From Chromatocurvus sp046260215 (GTDB lineage Bacteria; Pseudomonadota; Gammaproteobacteria; Pseudomonadales; Halieaceae), in contig JBHEPQ010000139.1 of assembly GCA_046260215.1 (NCBI GenBank), positions 1 to 7,874 of the forward strand: DNA of 7,874 nucleotides, written 5' to 3'. Position 1 is the stretch's first letter; the number at the start of each line of letters is the position of its first letter. The translations under genes and the position numbers were made by a program. The notes below the pieces were generated by a model. The model searched no databases. It was given only the letters and a program-made list of their open reading frames with translations, and was not told where the DNA came from. Shown piece after piece: positions 4,811-7,874 of the stretch.

Positions 4811-7120
4811 ATGAGCAGTAAATTGACGTCCCGCAGTCGATATTTTCAGGCGCCGATGACTTCAACCGCGATGGTCTCGGCCGGCGTCGCGAGTAACGGC
4901 GTTTCGGCGCAGCAGGAAATCCAGCAGGCCAATCAGAACGTGCTTGAGGAAGTTGTTGTACGCGGCGTGGCCCGCAAATTCCGTCCGGAGGAGCAGAATT
5001 CGGCTACCGGCCTGAACATGGCTCTGATTGATACCCCACAGGCCGTGACTGTGATCACCCCTGAAATGCTGAATACCATCAATGCCAAGTCTGCTTACGA
5101 GGCCACCGACATGGTCCCGGGAGTTCAGCGCTCCGGGTTCGGCTTCGGCTTTGAGCAGATCGTGATGCGCGGCATATTCAATGGCACGCATCGGGTAAAC
5201 AATATTCTGCTCGGCAATGACCTCACCTCCATCGACTCCTACGCGGCTGAGCGCCTGGAAATCGTGCGTGGTCCGGCGACCGTTCTTTACGGCGTGACAG
5301 GCTCCTTCGGTGGCGAGATCAACTCGATCCTCAAGAAGCCGCTGCGTACGCCGCGTGTCGAGGTGGAGGTCGAGGCCGGCAACTACGATACGCAGGCCTA
5401 CTCCATAGATATCGGTGGCCCGCTTAACGATGCCGGAACCGTTTCCGGCCGCTTCGTCGCCAAGTACGACGAATACGATCTGCCGCTGGACATCGATGGC
5501 GAAGATTTTCCCAACTACCAGTTCATGGCGATGGGTTCCATCGCCTGGGATATCACACCGGTGACGACCCTGCGCGTCACCCACTTCCACCAGGATCGGA
5601 ACATGGATCCCTGGGACGGTGGCGCGTTGGTCGAGAACCCCGATGGCTCACTGGCGCTGCCCGATGCAGACCCCGAGCAGTGGTACTTTTCGCATCCGGA
5701 CCAGTCCAAAGAGACGCTGGATATGGAGTTCGGTATCGTCGAGCTGGAGCACCAGCTGGGTAACGGCTGGAATTCCGTCACCCAGGTCGCCTGGAACAAG
5801 TACGATGAAGACCTGTCGTATTTCTATCCTTTTGGTCCTTTCGGCGCCTACTCGCTGGGTGACGATGAAATCTACATCTACACCTATGACATCGAGCGTG
5901 ACGGCGAGGAGCTGACGCTGCGTCAGTCGCTGGGTGGGGATTTCGGCCTGTTCGACAAGAATCACGAGTTCTTCCTGGCGGCCGAGTACAGCGACAACCT
6001 GGATCCTGATCGTTTCGAGCTGCTCAACTCGGCGTTCCAGGGCTTTGGTACCATCGACATGTACGGCAGCGGCTATGATGGCCAGCCGCGCTTCGCCGAC
6101 GGCTCTGAGTTCAATCCGATCCAGGGCAATCGCGAGGACACCTTTGGCGTACGTCAGGAGTTGCTCGACGAAACCGAAGACCTGTTGATCAGCGCCCAGG
6201 TGCTGCTCAACCCGACGGAACGCCTGCAGGTAATGCTCGGCGTGCTCTATCAGAAGAACAACAGCGTCACGACTGTACCGATCAACGCCAGTGTCGTGAA
6301 CAACCCGCCGCAGGTCACTAACGTCGGTTTCGAGGAAGAGGTGTACCGCTTCGGTGCCACCTATGACATCGCGGACAACCTTGGCTTTGTTGACGACGCC
6401 CGGGTTTATTATAGCTATAGCGAGGGCTTTGAGCCGCAGACCTTCAATGACGCCGACGGCAACACGGTCAGTGCACCCCAGGAAATGGAGCAGCACGAGA
6501 TCGGCCTGAAGACAGAAATGTTCGATGGCGCAGTAGCGACATCTCTCGCGCTATATGACTATGAGATCACCAACATTCAGGTGTCCAGTGCTTTTCTGGG
6601 TTCATTCGGTGGATTCGGCAGCACCGTGCTCGAAGGTCTGCAGGAGGCCACGGGGCTGGAGGCTGAGATCATCGGCGAGATCCTGCCGGGCTGGAACCTC
6701 TCCGCGAACTATGCCTGGTCCGATATCGATATTGTCGACCCCAACAGTGGCTCGGCGCCGCCACGGACCACCCCGGAGCACTCCGGCGCCATCATCACCA
6801 CCTATGAGTTTCTCGAGGGTCAGATGGCTGGGCTGCGCATTGGTGCCACGCTCAAAATCAGCGGCGACTACAGCTTTCTCGACGGTCCGACCAACGTCAA
6901 TCGTTTCGGTGCGCTGGAGGCCGGTGCCCACGAGCGTCTTGACCTGCACGCCTCCTATGCGCCGCGGTCGGGCCAGCTGCAGAACTTCCAGGTCTACGCG
7001 AATATCAATAACGTGTTCGACGAGGATATTCTGGTCGCCAAGCAGGGCAACCCGGGGTATGGCATCATGTTCATCGATCAGCAGCGCATGACCGTTGGTG
7101 TGCGGTACATCCTCGAATGA
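4811..7120 (+). CDS. TonB-dependent outer-membrane receptor, siderophore-receptor type
   Basis: This 769-residue protein is an outer-membrane plug-and-barrel transporter powered by TonB-ExbBD. A TonB-box-like stretch, VLEEVVVRG, lies at 44-52. The plug follows with DTPQAVTVITPEML (74-87), MVPGV (101-105), IVMRG (117-121) and ERLEIVRGPATVLYG (147-161), the FhuA/FpvA-like signature. The barrel fills the rest, with aromatic, alternating strands and C-terminal NINNVFDEDI and MTVGVRYILE. No cysteine is present. I chose the ATG at 4811 because GAGGA sits at 4796-4800, 10 nt upstream; an in-frame ATG at 4760 would add 17 residues without a comparable site. The signal sequence is atypical: a Ser/Arg-rich n-region and a weak, Ala/Ser/Thr-rich h-region, with a likely cut after VSA (residue 33). 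The protein ends in YILE rather than the usual aromatic residue. The stop overlaps the start of the hydrolase gene by 4 bp. The ligand is unknown; the siderophore-like plug does not prove iron uptake. Confidence 0.93.
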   Translation: MSSKLTSRSRYFQAPMTSTAMVSAGVASNGVSAQQEIQQANQNVLEEVVVRGVARKFRPEEQNSATGLNMALIDTPQAVTVITPEMLNTINAKSAYEATDMVPGVQRSGFGFGFEQIVMRGIFNGTHRVNNILLGNDLTSIDSYAAERLEIVRGPATVLYGVTGSFGGEINSILKKPLRTPRVEVEVEAGNYDTQAYSIDIGGPLNDAGTVSGRFVAKYDEYDLPLDIDGEDFPNYQFMAMGSIAWDITPVTTLRVTHFHQDRNMDPWDGGALVENPDGSLALPDADPEQWYFSHPDQSKETLDMEFGIVELEHQLGNGWNSVTQVAWNKYDEDLSYFYPFGPFGAYSLGDDEIYIYTYDIERDGEELTLRQSLGGDFGLFDKNHEFFLAAEYSDNLDPDRFELLNSAFQGFGTIDMYGSGYDGQPRFADGSEFNPIQGNREDTFGVRQELLDETEDLLISAQVLLNPTERLQVMLGVLYQKNNSVTTVPINASVVNNPPQVTNVGFEEEVYRFGATYDIADNLGFVDDARVYYSYSEGFEPQTFNDADGNTVSAPQEMEQHEIGLKTEMFDGAVATSLALYDYEITNIQVSSAFLGSFGGFGSTVLEGLQEATGLEAEIIGEILPGWNLSANYAWSDIDIVDPNSGSAPPRTTPEHSGAIITTYEFLEGQMAGLRIGATLKISGDYSFLDGPTNVNRFGALEAGAHERLDLHASYAPRSGQLQNFQVYANINNVFDEDILVAKQGNPGYGIMFIDQQRMTVGVRYILE

Positions 7121-7874
7121 TGTCACCTGCAGGAAGTCCGTTGCGTGGCGTCCGGCTGGGTGTGTATCTGATTCTGGCGCACGTGCTGGCGACCGCCGTA
7201 CCGACGGCTGCCAGTTACGGCATCTATGTCGGACACTCGCTCACGGCTGACGGAAGCGTACTGCTGGGCGGCACGGGCGAGGAGGTCTCCAGCCACTGGC
7301 TGGAGATTGTTCCCGCCCGCAATCATCCGCAGGATGCCACGATTTCTGTCGGCGTTGACGCGCGTGCCAACTACCCGGGCGAGTTTATCGAGATTCCGCA
7401 GGTCCCCCGGACCGCGAAATACATCACGATGAACTACACCGACTACGAGGGTTTCCCCCCGCCCCTGACCAACGGCGGTCTCAACGAGCATGGGGTCGCC
7501 GCGCGGGATATCTGGGCGCCCTCGCGTCCCGAACTCGCGGCGATGACCCCCGAGCCCCAGCGCGGGCCGAATTACTCCGACCTGTCCCGCATCGCCATGC
7601 AGCGTGCCACAAGCGCGCGGGAGGCCGTGGTGGTTATCGGCCAACTGATGGATGAGTATGGCTATTCAACCTATGGTGGCAACTCGCATCTGTTTGCAGA
7701 TGCCAGCGAGGGCTGGGTAGTCCTCAACCTTGCAGGCGGTCAGGGCCTGTGGATCGCGCAGCGCCTGGAGGCCGACGAGGTGCGCATGTCCTACCCGGGC
7801 TACATTCATGAGGTGCCGCTGGACTTTCGCGAGCGCGACGGCTGGATTGGCTCGGAGAACTTTATCTCGTTTGC
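7117..7874 (+). CDS. Exported C69/PepD-like Ntn hydrolase with Ser in place of the catalytic Cys (runs off the right edge)
   Basis: The first 252 complete codons are visible. Residues 1-32 form a signal peptide (Arg10/Arg13, hydrophobic core LGVYLILAHVLATAV, cut TAA|S). The mature start SYGIYVGHSLTADGSVLLGG (33-52) lines up with the C69 dipeptidase N terminus, where the pattern is Cys-Thr-x-I-x-V-G-x-x-A-x-x-D-G-S. Here Ser33 takes the place of the nucleophilic Cys, and no cysteine occurs in the visible protein. Other family landmarks are NGGLNEHGVA (119-128), SAREAVVVIGQLMDEYG (166-182) and GGNSHLFADASEGWVV (187-202). In this fold the N-terminal residue is the catalytic nucleophile, so signal peptidase cleavage could itself expose Ser33. 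It likely hydrolyses an amide or peptide bond in the periplasm or outside. The first ATG (7117) overlaps the receptor stop as ATGA; a second ATG at 7120 follows directly. Coupling to the receptor suggests it processes the same ligand. Family call is good; activity is inferred. Confidence 0.82.
   Translation, partial: MMSPAGSPLRGVRLGVYLILAHVLATAVPTAASYGIYVGHSLTADGSVLLGGTGEEVSSHWLEIVPARNHPQDATISVGVDARANYPGEFIEIPQVPRTAKYITMNYTDYEGFPPPLTNGGLNEHGVAARDIWAPSRPELAAMTPEPQRGPNYSDLSRIAMQRATSAREAVVVIGQLMDEYGYSTYGGNSHLFADASEGWVVLNLAGGQGLWIAQRLEADEVRMSYPGYIHEVPLDFRERDGWIGSENFISF

Noticed and set aside
4862..5590. Second long antisense open frame under the receptor plug region
   Set aside because: Same explanation: a frame shadow of the receptor with no family features of its own.
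5648..6496. Long antisense open frame inside the receptor gene
   Set aside because: It lies fully opposite a clearly real receptor gene. The open frame follows from GC-rich codon bias, and its product shows no recognisable motif.
2262..7874. Lasso peptide or other RiPP gene cluster
   Set aside because: A receptor plus a peptidase recalls lasso-peptide loci, but no precursor peptide, B/C maturation enzymes or prolyl-oligopeptidase-type isopeptidase is visible.
1..7874. tRNA, rRNA, CRISPR array, insertion sequence or prophage elements
   Set aside because: Nothing with the required structure, repeats or proteins was seen on either strand.

Overview
The window looks like a piece of a GC-rich (roughly 60% by eye) Gram-negative chromosome. 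A TonB-dependent outer-membrane receptor fixes it as a diderm. The dynamin-like GTPase, the YcaD-type MFS transporter and the TPR-sulfotransferase resemble proteins of marine Gammaproteobacteria (Halieaceae/Woeseia-like lineages), but this placement rests on protein recognition alone and is tentative. Coding density is high, genes are tightly packed, and I see no tRNA, rRNA, insertion sequence, integrase or CRISPR.

Left part (1-2250): the N-terminal 237 residues of a dynamin-family GTPase run off the left edge on the minus strand. A divergent intergenic region of about 260 bp follows, holding a perfect 7-bp hairpin and candidate promoters. Then comes an MFS transporter of the YcaD-like group on the plus strand, which ends only 11 bp from the tail of the next, oppositely oriented gene.

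Right part (2262-7874) is the interesting one: two two-gene operons fire away from a shared 336-bp control region (4475-4810). Leftward, a trigger-factor-like chaperone that has the ribosome-binding and C-terminal chaperone regions but no PPIase domain is coupled by a 4-bp ATGA overlap to a TPR-sulfotransferase with intact PAPS-binding motifs. Rightward, a TonB-dependent receptor is coupled, again by a 4-bp ATGA overlap, to an exported C69/PepD-like Ntn hydrolase. The hydrolase runs off the right edge, has Ser where the family has its catalytic Cys, and has no cysteine in the visible part.

Inferred logic: the receptor and the exported hydrolase form an uptake and processing pair for an extracellular, perhaps peptidic, ligand. 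The chaperone and the sulfotransferase form a cytoplasmic pair that could hold and sulfate a protein, possibly the nascent receptor or hydrolase, or could modify a small molecule. The control region carries two exact 8-bp repeats 30 bp apart, one containing a palindrome that overlaps a candidate -10 box, which would suit a shared local regulator. The four-gene grouping is visible in the sequence; the joint function is a hypothesis.
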